A stretch of DNA of 33,915 bases from an uncultured Clostridia bacterium (GTDB lineage Bacteria > Bacillota > Clostridia > UBA1381): assembly GCA_910585795.1 (NCBI GenBank), contig CAJUFV010000242.1, positions 1 to 33,915 on the forward strand, given 5' to 3'. The position numbers and the translations under genes were made by a program. Every line of letters starts with the position of its first letter. Within the stretch, counting starts at the first letter, position 1. A model generated the notes under the pieces. That model was not told the origin of the DNA and searched no databases. It saw nothing but the letters and a program-made list of their open reading frames with translations. Below, in pieces: positions 1 through 6,440 of this stretch.

Positions 1-1
1 C

Positions 2-871
2 GATATTCGCCAGCTTCGTGATTTAATGCGCTACCATTTTAAGCTGACAAATTTCACAACAGGCGAAAAGAATCGTATGCAGAATTGTCTTACCATGTCT
101 AATCTAAAATTAGACGATGTGTTTTCTGATATTTTTGGTAAAGCTTCAACAAATATCATAAATCACTTGCTTTCCAATCCCTCAGAAAAGCTGACCGATG
201 TATCCAACTTTCGCACAAAAGGAATGAAAGCAACTGATGCGCAAGTGCTGTCTGCCATTGACGGCTGCATATGTGCAGAACAAGCTGAAAAAATGCGTAT
301 TATCCGTTCTCATATGGATAATCTTGACTTCTGCAAACTGAATTTGGAGCCTCTTATTCTTTCTGTAAGTGAAAAATATCTTCCGCAATTAAATCTTATT
401 TTGACGGTGCCGGGTATCAAAACCTTTTCTGCTATCACTGTAATCTCAGAAATCGGTGTTGATATGTCCGTGTTCCCGACCTCAAAGCATTTATGCTCAT
501 GGGCTGGTCTTACTCCGCAAAACAATGAAAGTGCCGGAAAGAAGAAAACTACCAGAATCAGCCGTGCAGGTGCATACATAAAACCATTGCTTGTTCAGTG
601 TGCTCTTAATGCAATTCGTAAGAAAAGTAATCCCGAAATACGGAATCGTTATCTTTCTATTAAGAAACGCAGGGGTCATAAGAAAGCTATTATTGCTATC
701 GCAAGAATGCTCTTAACGGCAATTTACAACATTCTTAAAAAGAACGAACCGTACAATGCTGACCTCTACCGTCAGGCAGACAAGCCGCCGGTACACAGAA
801 CAGTCACCATTGATGAAGCCATTTACATTTTGCAGCGTCAAGGCTATATGGTGACACCCCCACCAGTCTGA
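2..871 (+). CDS. IS110-family transposase, 5'-truncated by window edge
   Basis: The frame is open from base 2, so the beginning is missing; the N-terminal RuvC-like DEDD domain is largely outside the window. What remains starts with the typical R-x-L-R-x-L region (DIRQLRDLMRYHF) and continues through a coiled linker to the C-terminal Tnp_20 domain. There LILTVPGI, WAGLTPQNNESAGKKK and ISRAGA match the family's P-G-I, G-L-x-P...S-G and I-S-x-x-G motifs. The serine of NNESAG near base 529 is the expected catalytic serine. The product would recombine DNA guided by a bridge RNA. It ends in TGA at 869-871 with about 100 non-coding bases to the inferred right end. The family assignment is secure; whether this copy is active cannot be judged. 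Confidence 0.9.
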   Translation, partial: DIRQLRDLMRYHFKLTNFTTGEKNRMQNCLTMSNLKLDDVFSDIFGKASTNIINHLLSNPSEKLTDVSNFRTKGMKATDAQVLSAIDGCICAEQAEKMRIIRSHMDNLDFCKLNLEPLILSVSEKYLPQLNLILTVPGIKTFSAITVISEIGVDMSVFPTSKHLCSWAGLTPQNNESAGKKKTTRISRAGAYIKPLLVQCALNAIRKKSNPEIRNRYLSIKKRRGHKKAIIAIARMLLTAIYNILKKNEPYNADLYRQADKPPVHRTVTIDEAIYILQRQGYMVTPPPV

Positions 872-884
872 CTGTTACGCAAAT

Positions 885-971
885 CTTTTTTGACCATTTA
901 ACGATGGTCTGTTTGCCATACCTTTTTATTCTGTATTATATTTTTCTTTATTTGATTTTTGTTTCAACCTT
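885..971 (-). repeat. IS110 right-end copy A (inverted repeat of 33830-33915)
   Basis: Read on the minus strand this begins AAGGTTGAAACAAAAATC and ends at GGTCAAAAAAG. It matches 33830-33915 with two substitutions and one A-run length difference by hand alignment. It contains a short TTG-started frame with stop, which also supplies the last codons of the truncated regulator. The copies are inverted relative to each other, so the 33 kb between them faces two right ends. Confidence 0.85.
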
Positions 972-1201
972 CCTCCTACGATATTGTTATTTATAATTTC
1001 TCCGTTAAGGAGAGTTTCGATGTTGATATTAAATATATCGGCAATGTCCGTGAGCAGGGACACATCTGGTGTTCCCATACCGCGTTCCCATTTTGAAATA
1101 GTTCTGTCTGATAAGTGCATCATCTCTGCAAGTTGTTTTTGCGTTATATTTTTATCCTTACGGAGCTGTGCAATCAGCAGTCCTGTTTTAGTACAGTTCA
1201 T
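926..1201 (-). pseudogene. XRE-family regulator truncated by IS110 insertion
   Basis: Residues 1-72 form a helix-turn-helix of the Cro/CI type (QLRKDKNITQKQLAEMMHLS, then TISKWERG and PDVSLL). It is a paralogue of the intact gene at 28862-29446, which goes on with an iron-binding superoxide-reductase-like domain. Here similarity stops after NNNIVGG, and the last codons (LKQKSNKEKYNTE) are read from the IS110 end. So the regulator has lost its C-terminal half, which should lie on the far side of the IS. The start at 1201 is chosen over an upstream in-frame ATG (1258). It aligns with the paralogue's start and has AAAGGAGAT at the right spacing, whereas the longer form would extend through the promoter. 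The DNA-binding half could still be made. Confidence 0.8.
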
Positions 1202-1226
1202 TATTGTATCATCTCCTTTGTTTAGT

Positions 1227-1255
1227 ATTGTAACACAGTTAAAATAAATAATCAA
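1227..1255 (-). promoter_or_regulatory. Promoter of the truncated regulator
   Basis: On the minus strand TTGATT (1250-1255) and TACAAT (1227-1232) are separated by 17 bases, a good sigma-A promoter. The 21 bases at 1251-1271, overlapping the -35, are repeated with one change ahead of the paralogous regulator at 28793-28813, suggesting a shared operator. Confidence 0.75.
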
Positions 1256-1372
1256 CAAACGCTTCGTAGAGTATATAATGTATTAATTTTTTATTCACTT
1301 ATGTAAGCATAAAATCATATTATACATTACAGGCAGTTATGTCTGAAGAACAAATAAGGAGTTGGTAAAAAA

Positions 1373-1567
1373 ATGGAGGATATGAACAAACCGTGCTGTG
1401 TTTATCCGAGATGCGGATGTATTGGCTACGGTTATGTACCCGTGCAGGAGATGCAAGAAACATATGATGCCTGCAAGGGACTTAGTCAAGGTACTATATT
1501 TCCTGAATTGGATTTAAATATTAGTGAATACGGTAAAATTTGTAAACAATGGGGAGGCGGTATGTAA
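1373..1567 (+). CDS. cotJA: Spore coat protein CotJA
   Basis: This 64-residue protein carries the CotJA signature: YVPVQ near the middle, then a short spacer and GLSQGTIFPELDL, matching the family's Y-V-P-x-Q ... G-T-x-F-P-E-L. CotJ proteins are made in the mother cell and assemble into the inner spore coat. The N-terminal MNKPCCVYPRCGC is unusually Cys-rich compared with the Bacillus protein. The ATG at 1373 has AAGGAG upstream; the in-frame ATG at 1382 is too close to its own GGAGG. The stop overlaps the next start (TAATG), so cotJA and cotJB are translationally coupled. It is a chromosomal gene and shows that the host is a spore former. I did not find a convincing sporulation-sigma promoter in 1262-1372, though CATATTAT occurs there. 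Confidence 0.9.
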   Translation: MEDMNKPCCVYPRCGCIGYGYVPVQEMQETYDACKGLSQGTIFPELDLNISEYGKICKQWGGGM

Positions 1568-1830
1568 TGAGCTGTTCAAATTCAAGAGCAGATATGCTCA
1601 AGCAGATACAGTGTTATAATTTTGCCGCATATGATATGCTGCTGTATCTTGACACGCATCCTGAGGACAAGAAAGCATTTAAAATGTTTCAGGAGCTTGT
1701 AAAAAAGACAAATTCATTAAAGTGCGAATTTGAAAAAGAATATGGTCCGCTTAGTCAGTTTGCTTCGGCAATGCAGGAATGCTTTAATTGGCTTGATAAT
1801 CCGTGGCCGTGGGAAAAGGAGGCAAATTAA
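1567..1830 (+). CDS. cotJB: Spore coat assembly protein CotJB
   Basis: An 87-residue protein with the CotJB pattern: an N-terminal helix (QIQCYNFAAYDMLLYLDTHP), a central helix ending EYGPLSQF, and the conserved C-terminal WLDNPWPWE. In Bacillus CotJB is needed to bring CotJC into the coat. The start at 1567 overlaps the cotJA stop and is served by GGGGAGGCGG at 1550-1559; an in-frame extension to 1549 would ignore this site. It lies three bases from the truncated cotJC, preserving the usual cotJA-B-C order. Confidence 0.9.
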   Translation: MSCSNSRADMLKQIQCYNFAAYDMLLYLDTHPEDKKAFKMFQELVKKTNSLKCEFEKEYGPLSQFASAMQECFNWLDNPWPWEKEAN

Positions 1831-1833
1831 AAA

Positions 1834-2031
1834 ATGTTTAGTTATAATAAATTTCTTGAATATCCTGTAAAGATTAGTAAACCAAATCCCAGACTGGCAA
1901 ATGTAGTTATAACTCAATATGGAGGGCCTAATGGTGAGTTGGGAGCATCGCTGCGTTATTTGTCACAGCGATATACTATGCCGGATGAGGTTACAAAAGG
2001 TTTGCTTACGGATATAGGTACATCCGATTGA
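1834..2031 (+). pseudogene. cotJC: CotJC (manganese-catalase-like) truncated after about 62 codons
   Basis: The first 62 residues match CotJC closely (EYPVKISKPNPRLA, QYGGPNGELGASLRYLSQRY, then LLTDIGT), the start of the ferritin-like manganese-catalase fold. Family members have about 190 residues. Here the frame turns foreign after LLTDIGT and stops two codons later, before most metal ligands, so no functional catalase can be made. The break at about 2022 coincides with a foreign open frame and the start of replication genes, so this is the junction between host chromosome and mobile element, or a deletion scar. AAGGAGG precedes the ATG. The other part of cotJC is not in the window. Confidence 0.85.
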
Positions 2032-2179
2032 AAATGACGACGCTGCAAAAAATGGCATACGATTAGCAGAAATTTCAGTGTTTGAGCGGTGTTGTAAGTA
2101 TGGTACTTCCTTGCAGCAATCAAACACTCAAACGAGCAAACAATCCGAAAAGACAGTCGGAATAAATTTATATGCTTAA
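2018..2179 (+). pseudogene. Tail of an unidentified gene at the cotJC junction
   Basis: A frame different from cotJC's stays open from the junction to TAA at 2177-2179. It encodes about 50 residues containing NDDAAKNGIRLAEISVFERC and ending GINLYA. There is no ATG or ribosome site, so it reads like the 3' remnant of a gene whose body is missing. I do not recognise the family. Together with the sudden end of cotJC it suggests an out-of-frame fusion of two genes rather than a clean insertion. The composition is compatible with the element's own genes. It could also be chance: 50 open codons is not long. Confidence 0.35.
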
Positions 2180-2192
2180 ATATGAATAATAG

Positions 2193-2231
2193 AACACTAT
2201 ATTATCACGCAATAGTATAGTGTTTTTTCTT
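2193..2231 (+). terminator. Stem-loop with T-run ahead of repA
   Basis: AACACTATA (2193-2201) pairs perfectly with TATAGTGTT (2216-2224) and is followed by TTTTCTTT. It has the shape of an intrinsic terminator, closing whatever precedes the replication genes. Its position just upstream of repA would also suit attenuation of rep expression. Confidence 0.65.
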
Positions 2232-2257
2232 TGCGAAAATTTAAGGAGGGACAGACT

Positions 2258-2299
2258 ATGGCAATATTCAAAACGGAGGTATGGTACAATGCAGTTTGA
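2258..2299 (+). CDS. Possible 13-residue leader peptide overlapping repA start
   Basis: A very strong site (AAGGAGGG, 2243-2250) precedes ATG 2258, which opens MAIFKTEVWYNAV and stops at 2297-2299, ten bases after the repA ATG. The overlap would let ribosomes finishing the leader restart on repA. Rep genes are often controlled this way, but no protein evidence can be drawn from 13 residues. Confidence 0.4.
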   Translation: MAIFKTEVWYNAV

Positions 2300-3269
2300 T
2301 TATTTCTACGGCAATGAAGCTGAACAGTTTACATTTTACCGCATACCAAAAGTGCTTGTATCATCACCGCAATTCAAAAAGGTATCAGACAGCGCAAAGC
2401 TGCTTTATGGTCTTATGCTTGACCGTATGAGTTTATCAGTTAAAAACGGTTGGTTTGATGAGCAAAACCGCGCGTACATATTCTTTACCGTTAAAGACAT
2501 TATGGAACTGATGTGTTGTGCTACCGAAAAAGCCACTAAAATAACCGCAGAACTTGACAGCGAGAAAGGTATCGGCTTGATTGAACGTGTGAAGCAAGGA
2601 CAGGGCAAGCCTGCAAAAATATATCTGAAAAAGTTTATTTCTGATGACGAGGATTATTCCAAGAAATCAAGAGTTTCGGAAATCGAAAATCAAGACTTTG
2701 GAAAACCGAAAACGCAGACTTTTGAAAATCGAAATTCAAGAGTTTCGACAGTCGAAAGTGCAGACTTTCGGAAATCGAAATGTAATAATACTGATAATAA
2801 TTATACAGAGTTTAACGATACTGATTTGAGTAATATCAATCCTATTAATTCAGACATACCTGAAAATATAAAACCGCGTGAACGGTTGATTGATAGATAC
2901 AATAAAACAATTATTCAAATCAAAGAGCAAATCGACTATGACAGCCTTGTAAATACAAACGATGCTGAAATCATAAACAACATTGTCAATGTAATGGCAG
3001 ATGTTATGCTTTTGGATATATCCTACTACGAGATTGAGGGTAATAAAATTTCCACCGATTATGTGCGGCTCAGATACAGTCAAATCACATACGAAAGTCT
3101 TGATGCTTTTCTCATAGAGTTTAGCGCGATATATTACAAGATAAATAATCCGAAAGCATATTTAACAACAGCATTATACAATGTTGCGCTGACCGCAGGT
3201 ACAGCATTATCAAACAGAGTAAAAAACGATATGTATAATATCGCCGGAGGTGAACGAAGAAATGAGTAA
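2289..3269 (+). CDS. repA: RepA_N-family replication initiator
   Basis: Residues 1-105 match the RepA_N domain: FTFYRIPKVL, DSAKLLYGLMLDRMSLSVKNG, a helix-turn-helix-like KDIMELMCCATEKATKI, and GIGLIERVKQGQGKP. This family starts theta replication of many Gram-positive plasmids and of Tn1549-type elements in their circular form. A low-complexity middle (about residues 125-170) is encoded by five 23-bp iterons. The C-terminal part is a helical domain of the kind that varies between hosts. ATG 2289 with GGAGG nine bases upstream is preferred over an in-frame start at 2220, which would lie in the terminator. The stop overlaps parA by eight bases, so repA-parA-parB form one operon. The length of 326 residues is usual. 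Confidence 0.9.
   Translation: MQFDYFYGNEAEQFTFYRIPKVLVSSPQFKKVSDSAKLLYGLMLDRMSLSVKNGWFDEQNRAYIFFTVKDIMELMCCATEKATKITAELDSEKGIGLIERVKQGQGKPAKIYLKKFISDDEDYSKKSRVSEIENQDFGKPKTQTFENRNSRVSTVESADFRKSKCNNTDNNYTEFNDTDLSNINPINSDIPENIKPRERLIDRYNKTIIQIKEQIDYDSLVNTNDAEIINNIVNVMADVMLLDISYYEIEGNKISTDYVRLRYSQITYESLDAFLIEFSAIYYKINNPKAYLTTALYNVALTAGTALSNRVKNDMYNIAGGERRNE
2671..2785 (+). repeat. Five tandem 23-bp iterons inside repA (probable oriV)
   Basis: Units begin at 2671, 2694, 2717, 2740 and 2763, each of exactly 23 bases, with consensus GASTTTYGRAAAWCGAAA plus a variable tail ending CA or AA. As 23 is not a multiple of three, each unit is read in a different frame, so the DNA and not the peptide is conserved. 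In RepA_N plasmids the origin lies within the rep coding region at such repeats, so this is the likely replication origin. Confidence 0.85.
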
Positions 3270-4080
3270 AATAATAGCTATTGCAAATCAAAAAGGCGGA
3301 GTCGGCAAGACCACCACAACCGTCAACCTTGGTATAGGACTTGCAAACGAGGGTAAACGCGTACTCTTGATAGATTGTGATGCACAGGCAAGCCTAACGG
3401 AAAGTCTTGGATACAGAAATCCCGACAATATGGACACTACGCTGTCAACGCTTATGCAAAAAGTCATCGAGGAACAGCCGATTGCTGCTGATGAGGGTAT
3501 TCTGCACCACGCAGAGGGCATTGACTTAGTACCCGCAAATATTGAGTTATCAGGTATGGAAACTGCATTGATAAGTATTATGAGCCGTGAACGGGTATTG
3601 AAAAATTATATAAATCAAGTCAAAGGCAATTATGACTATGTGCTGATAGACTGTACTCCCTCGCTTGGTATGCTGACGGTAAATGCTTTAACCGCTGCAA
3701 ATGAGGTCATTATCCCCGTACAGGCACAGTATTTACCCGCAAAAGGCTTGGAACAGCTTATGAAAACCGTGTCAAAGGTTAAGCGGCAGATAAATCCAAA
3801 GCTGAAAATCGGAGGAATACTGATGACGATGCTTGACAGCCGCACAAACTTGGCAAAGGAAATATCGTCATTGATACGGGATACATACGGAAAAAACCTT
3901 AAAATATTCAATGCAGAAATTCCTATGTCAATACGGGCAGCGGAAACCTCGGCGGTAGGTAAAAGCATTTATGCCTATGATAAAAACGGTAAAGTCGCAG
4001 AAGCATATAAAAATCTGACAAAGGAGGTGCTTGACAGTGGCAAAGAACAATCTAAACATAGGTCTGACCTCATACGATGA
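3262..4080 (+). CDS. parA: ParA/Soj-type partition ATPase
   Basis: A 272-residue P-loop ATPase of the MinD/ParA class. The deviant Walker A (KGGVGKTTTT) is at residues 10-19, DCDAQASLT follows as motif A', YVLIDCTPSLG is Walker B, and the C-terminal half has the usual switch regions. ParA binds DNA non-specifically in its ATP form and moves ParB-parS complexes. The start at 3262 is chosen because GGAGGTGA lies eight bases upstream; the ATG at 3250 lies inside that site. It overlaps repA at its start and parB at its end, so the three are co-translated. No N-terminal helix-turn-helix is present, so it probably does not regulate its own operon. Confidence 0.93.
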   Translation: MSKIIAIANQKGGVGKTTTTVNLGIGLANEGKRVLLIDCDAQASLTESLGYRNPDNMDTTLSTLMQKVIEEQPIAADEGILHHAEGIDLVPANIELSGMETALISIMSRERVLKNYINQVKGNYDYVLIDCTPSLGMLTVNALTAANEVIIPVQAQYLPAKGLEQLMKTVSKVKRQINPKLKIGGILMTMLDSRTNLAKEISSLIRDTYGKNLKIFNAEIPMSIRAAETSAVGKSIYAYDKNGKVAEAYKNLTKEVLDSGKEQSKHRSDLIR

Positions 4081-4951
4081 TATTTTCAAATCAGACGAGA
4101 GTAGAAACAGCGAGGAAATAAAGCCTATTCCGCTATCGGAACTGAAACCGTTTGAGGAACAGCCTTTTAAGGTACTGCTTGATGAAAGTATGGACGAATT
4201 GGTAGAGAGCATACAACAAAACGGTGTGTTATCGCCTATTATAGCAAGACCGCATAAAGATGGTGGGTATGAAATTCTATCAGGACACAGACGTGCAAAG
4301 GCTTGTGAACTTGCAGGAAAAACAGAAGTCCCCGTTGTTATAAAAAATCTTGATGATGATACAGCAACAATTTTGCTTGTAGACAGTAATTTACAGCGTG
4401 AAAATATATTACCGAGCGAAAAGGCTTTTGCATATCAGTTGAAGTTAGAAGCTATGAAAAGAAAAGCGGGCAGACCAAGCAAAGAAAATTTGTCCCAAAT
4501 TGGGACAGATTTTAGAACTGATGAAAAACTTGCTCAACAGGTAGGTGAAAGCAGAAATCAGATACAAAGATATATTCGCTTAACAAATCTGATAGACCCT
4601 ATTCTTGAAATGGTTGATAACAAAGAAATTGCTATGAACGCAGCAGTTGAAATATCATATCTCGGTTCAAAGGAGCAGATTGACGTGTTAAAAGCGATTG
4701 AAGCGGAGGAAGTCGCACCGTCAATAGAACAGGCAAAGAAATTGCGCCGCTTTTCGGATAGCGGACGCTTAAATGATGATGTGGTTTTGTCTATTATGCA
4801 GGAGCAGAAACCCGAAAAAATAAAGGTTGTATTCAAAGAGGACAAATTAAGAAAATATTTTCCAAAGAATTTCACTCAAAAGCAGATGGAGGAAACTATG
4901 GAAAAGCTGCTTGCAAATTGGGCGCGTAAACGAAGCGAGCCGGAAAGGTAG
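4037..4951 (+). CDS. parB: ParB/Spo0J-type centromere-binding protein
   Basis: A 304-residue ParB. The nuclease-like N-terminal domain holds PIPLSELKPFEEQPF, then GGYEILSGHRRAKACELAG (arginine-rich box II, CTPase fold), followed by DSNLQRENILPSEKAFAY. A helix-turn-helix KLAQQVGESRNQIQRYIRL follows, and a short C-terminal region for dimerisation. GTG 4037 with AAGGAGG nine bases upstream is preferred to TTG 4031, which is too close. It overlaps parA by 44 bases. I looked for the canonical Spo0J parS palindrome TGTTTCACGTGAAACA and did not see it, so this ParB probably uses another site. Confidence 0.92.
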   Translation: MAKNNLNIGLTSYDDIFKSDESRNSEEIKPIPLSELKPFEEQPFKVLLDESMDELVESIQQNGVLSPIIARPHKDGGYEILSGHRRAKACELAGKTEVPVVIKNLDDDTATILLVDSNLQRENILPSEKAFAYQLKLEAMKRKAGRPSKENLSQIGTDFRTDEKLAQQVGESRNQIQRYIRLTNLIDPILEMVDNKEIAMNAAVEISYLGSKEQIDVLKAIEAEEVAPSIEQAKKLRRFSDSGRLNDDVVLSIMQEQKPEKIKVVFKEDKLRKYFPKNFTQKQMEETMEKLLANWARKRSEPER

Positions 4952-4960
4952 GTGTTTTTT

Positions 4961-5173
4961 ATGGCTTCAAGCAGGAGTCCTAATGTAAATTACAACGGCA
5001 GCGGTTATTTAGATGTAACCGCCCGTGATGCAATCATCAATGCTGACCGCGAACAGCTAACCGAGCGCAGAAAGCGCGTTATAGATAAGTTTTACGAAAT
5101 CGCAGCGGCAGAGGGATTGCGGATAGACAGTTATATAAAATTATCAGAGATTGGAGATGAGGAAAATGTATAA
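4961..5173 (+). CDS. Small conserved protein of Clostridial conjugative elements
   Basis: A 70-residue protein with an N-terminal NYNGSGYLDVTARDAI motif. From memory, similar N-G-S-G-Y-x-D-x-T-A proteins follow parB in Tn1549-like elements; no function is known to me. The rest is a charged helix (NADREQLTERRKRVIDKF) followed by a short beta-like tail. The ATG 4961 is preceded by AGGTAGGTG. The stop overlaps the next gene. It is cytoplasmic, with no signal or membrane segment. Confidence 0.7.
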   Translation: MASSRSPNVNYNGSGYLDVTARDAIINADREQLTERRKRVIDKFYEIAAAEGLRIDSYIKLSEIGDEENV

Positions 5174-5363
5174 GGACTGCTTTGCACGAGTGGAACAGTG
5201 CAGCGTCTTAAAGAAAATGCTTTGCAAAAACGGTGAATGCCCGTTTTACAAATCAAAAAAACAGCACAATGAGGATATGAAAAAATATCCCCACCGCGAC
5301 AGCATAACAAAGAAATCTGACGGAGGTGGTAAGCGTGGCAGACGAAAAAAGAATGGCGGATAA
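5166..5363 (+). CDS. Small Cys-containing conserved protein
   Basis: A 65-residue protein with four cysteines in its first half (DC, QC, LCKNGECPFYK), the last two in a C-x4-C arrangement typical of small zinc-binding proteins, and a very basic C-terminus (KRGRRKKNGG). It resembles a short family found beside parB in Clostridial elements. Function unknown; nucleic-acid binding is a guess from charge and cysteines. ATG 5166 overlaps the previous stop by eight bases; the in-frame ATG at 5151 has no ribosome site. Confidence 0.65.
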   Translation: MYKDCFARVEQCSVLKKMLCKNGECPFYKSKKQHNEDMKKYPHRDSITKKSDGGGKRGRRKKNGG

Positions 5364-5374
5364 GAGGTGTTTAT

Positions 5375-5683
5375 ATGAAGATAAAAGATATAGAAACAGT
5401 AAACGAAGTCTTTGAGTGCTTAAAAAACGGTGTTGAAATAAGTCCTGATTTATTTGATAGATTTTCGGTTGCTGTTGATAATTTTAATACAGCTATTGCA
5501 AAACAGAAACAAAATTATTATGAAAATGCTGATACATTTCGAGCACGAAGTAAACAATGGCGCAGGGATAATGCAGAACGAAAAGCCGCTTACCAAAAAG
5601 AATATATGCAGCGTGATTATGTTAAAGAGCGTAATGCAGGTAAATCAAAAAAGAAAAAAGCGCATCAGGATATGGAAAGGTAG
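5375..5683 (+). CDS. Hypothetical basic protein
   Basis: A 102-residue protein. The N-terminal half is mildly acidic (EVFECLKNGVEISPDLFDRF). The C-terminal half is rich in Lys, Arg, Gln and Tyr (SKQWRRDNAERKAAYQKEYM) and ends in a lysine tract. The pattern of Arg/Lys and Tyr over a predicted long helix suggests nucleic-acid contact, but I do not recognise the family. AGAGGTG precedes the ATG by seven bases. It is in the same run of closely spaced genes as parB. Confidence 0.6.
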   Translation: MKIKDIETVNEVFECLKNGVEISPDLFDRFSVAVDNFNTAIAKQKQNYYENADTFRARSKQWRRDNAERKAAYQKEYMQRDYVKERNAGKSKKKKAHQDMER

Positions 5684-5692
5684 GAGGCGATT

Positions 5693-6088
5693 ATGATTAC
5701 AGCAAGAATACAATTTTTACAAAATAGTCTTAATGCCGACTTATCGCAAATACCTATCCGATTACACGACGATTTACAGCATATAGGCGTACTCACACCG
5801 CAGGACTTAATCTTACTTGATAATGCACGGACGCTCAAAATTGAGTTGTACCCTGAAGATAATCACGGAGAGTATATTTTAGACCTGATAAATAAAAAAT
5901 CTGATACACTCGGAGCAGTAAATCGCTTATGTTATTCTATCCGTTGTATGGATGCGCGCGACAAGACGCGCTTTTTTAATAGTCTTGAAAATGGCGATTA
6001 TAATACACTATCCGAAGCACAGCAGAGTGCAGACAAATTGAGAGAGCAACGGAAAATAAAACACAAAGAAAATGGAAAGGAGCGATAA
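5693..6088 (+). CDS. Hypothetical protein of the element's accessory run
   Basis: A 131-residue protein, mostly mixed alpha/beta in appearance (IPIRLHDDLQHIGVLTPQDL, IRCMDARDKTRFFNSLENGD). It resembles small stand-alone copies of domains found in polyvalent proteins of conjugative elements, but I cannot name it with confidence. GGAGGCGAT precedes the ATG. The C-terminus is basic. It lies four bases before the next gene, so the two are co-translated. Confidence 0.6.
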   Translation: MITARIQFLQNSLNADLSQIPIRLHDDLQHIGVLTPQDLILLDNARTLKIELYPEDNHGEYILDLINKKSDTLGAVNRLCYSIRCMDARDKTRFFNSLENGDYNTLSEAQQSADKLREQRKIKHKENGKER

Positions 6089-6091
6089 TAT

Positions 6092-6403
6092 ATGGGATTT
6101 CCAAGAGCAGAACGTGTAAAATTAGATTTTACCAAAGAGTTATTTAATACAATCGTAGCTGAATTAAAGCAGTACGAAAAAGTAACCGAAGATGACGAAA
6201 AAGCCGATGTAACGCGCCTTATAAACAACATTGCGAAATATACATACTTTGATACCGACACGGACGGGACGGAATATGCAATAATGCGTCTGTTCTCCAC
6301 AGAAGCAAGCAGGATAATATATATGCTGTCTTTGGTTGCGTCAATAGCGGTTGAAATTGATACCGACTATTATTCGCAAATGAGAGCCGCAAAGGAAGAA
6401 TAA
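6092..6403 (+). CDS. Hypothetical protein upstream of the polyvalent helicase
   Basis: A 103-residue, largely helical protein with a middle hydrophobic stretch (IIYMLSLVASIAVEI) that may be one membrane helix or a buried core helix. It occupies the place held by short transfer-assisting proteins in Tn1549-like elements, but I see no clear match. AAAGGAGCGAT precedes the ATG. 37 bases separate it from the helicase gene. Confidence 0.55.
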   Translation: MGFPRAERVKLDFTKELFNTIVAELKQYEKVTEDDEKADVTRLINNIAKYTYFDTDTDGTEYAIMRLFSTEASRIIYMLSLVASIAVEIDTDYYSQMRAAKEE

Positions 6404-6440
6404 TTATCCGTGTGGAAATTCGCACGAAGGAGGTGTAATT

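Larger units (their letters stand above)
1..971 (+). mobile_element. IS110-family insertion sequence, right-hand part
   Basis: The window opens inside an IS110-type transposase gene and the element appears to run to about position 971. The right boundary is inferred, not given by terminal repeats. Bases 885-971 recur in inverted orientation at the end of the window (33830-33915), and the match stops where both flanks diverge, just past a GGAGG in each case. The regulator gene on the minus strand loses homology to its paralogue (28862-29446) at the same point. About 100 bases after the transposase stop are non-coding and hold a GACCAT/ATGGTC hairpin (892-909). IS110 elements carry a bridge RNA in one non-coding end; whether this end or the missing one holds it cannot be told here. 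Confidence 0.7.

Noticed and set aside
5335..5415. Short GTG frame (ADEKRMADKR...) with GGAGGTGG ahead
   Set aside because: Only about 26 codons and overlapping both neighbours; similarity to ADEKRM-starting element proteins may be chance.
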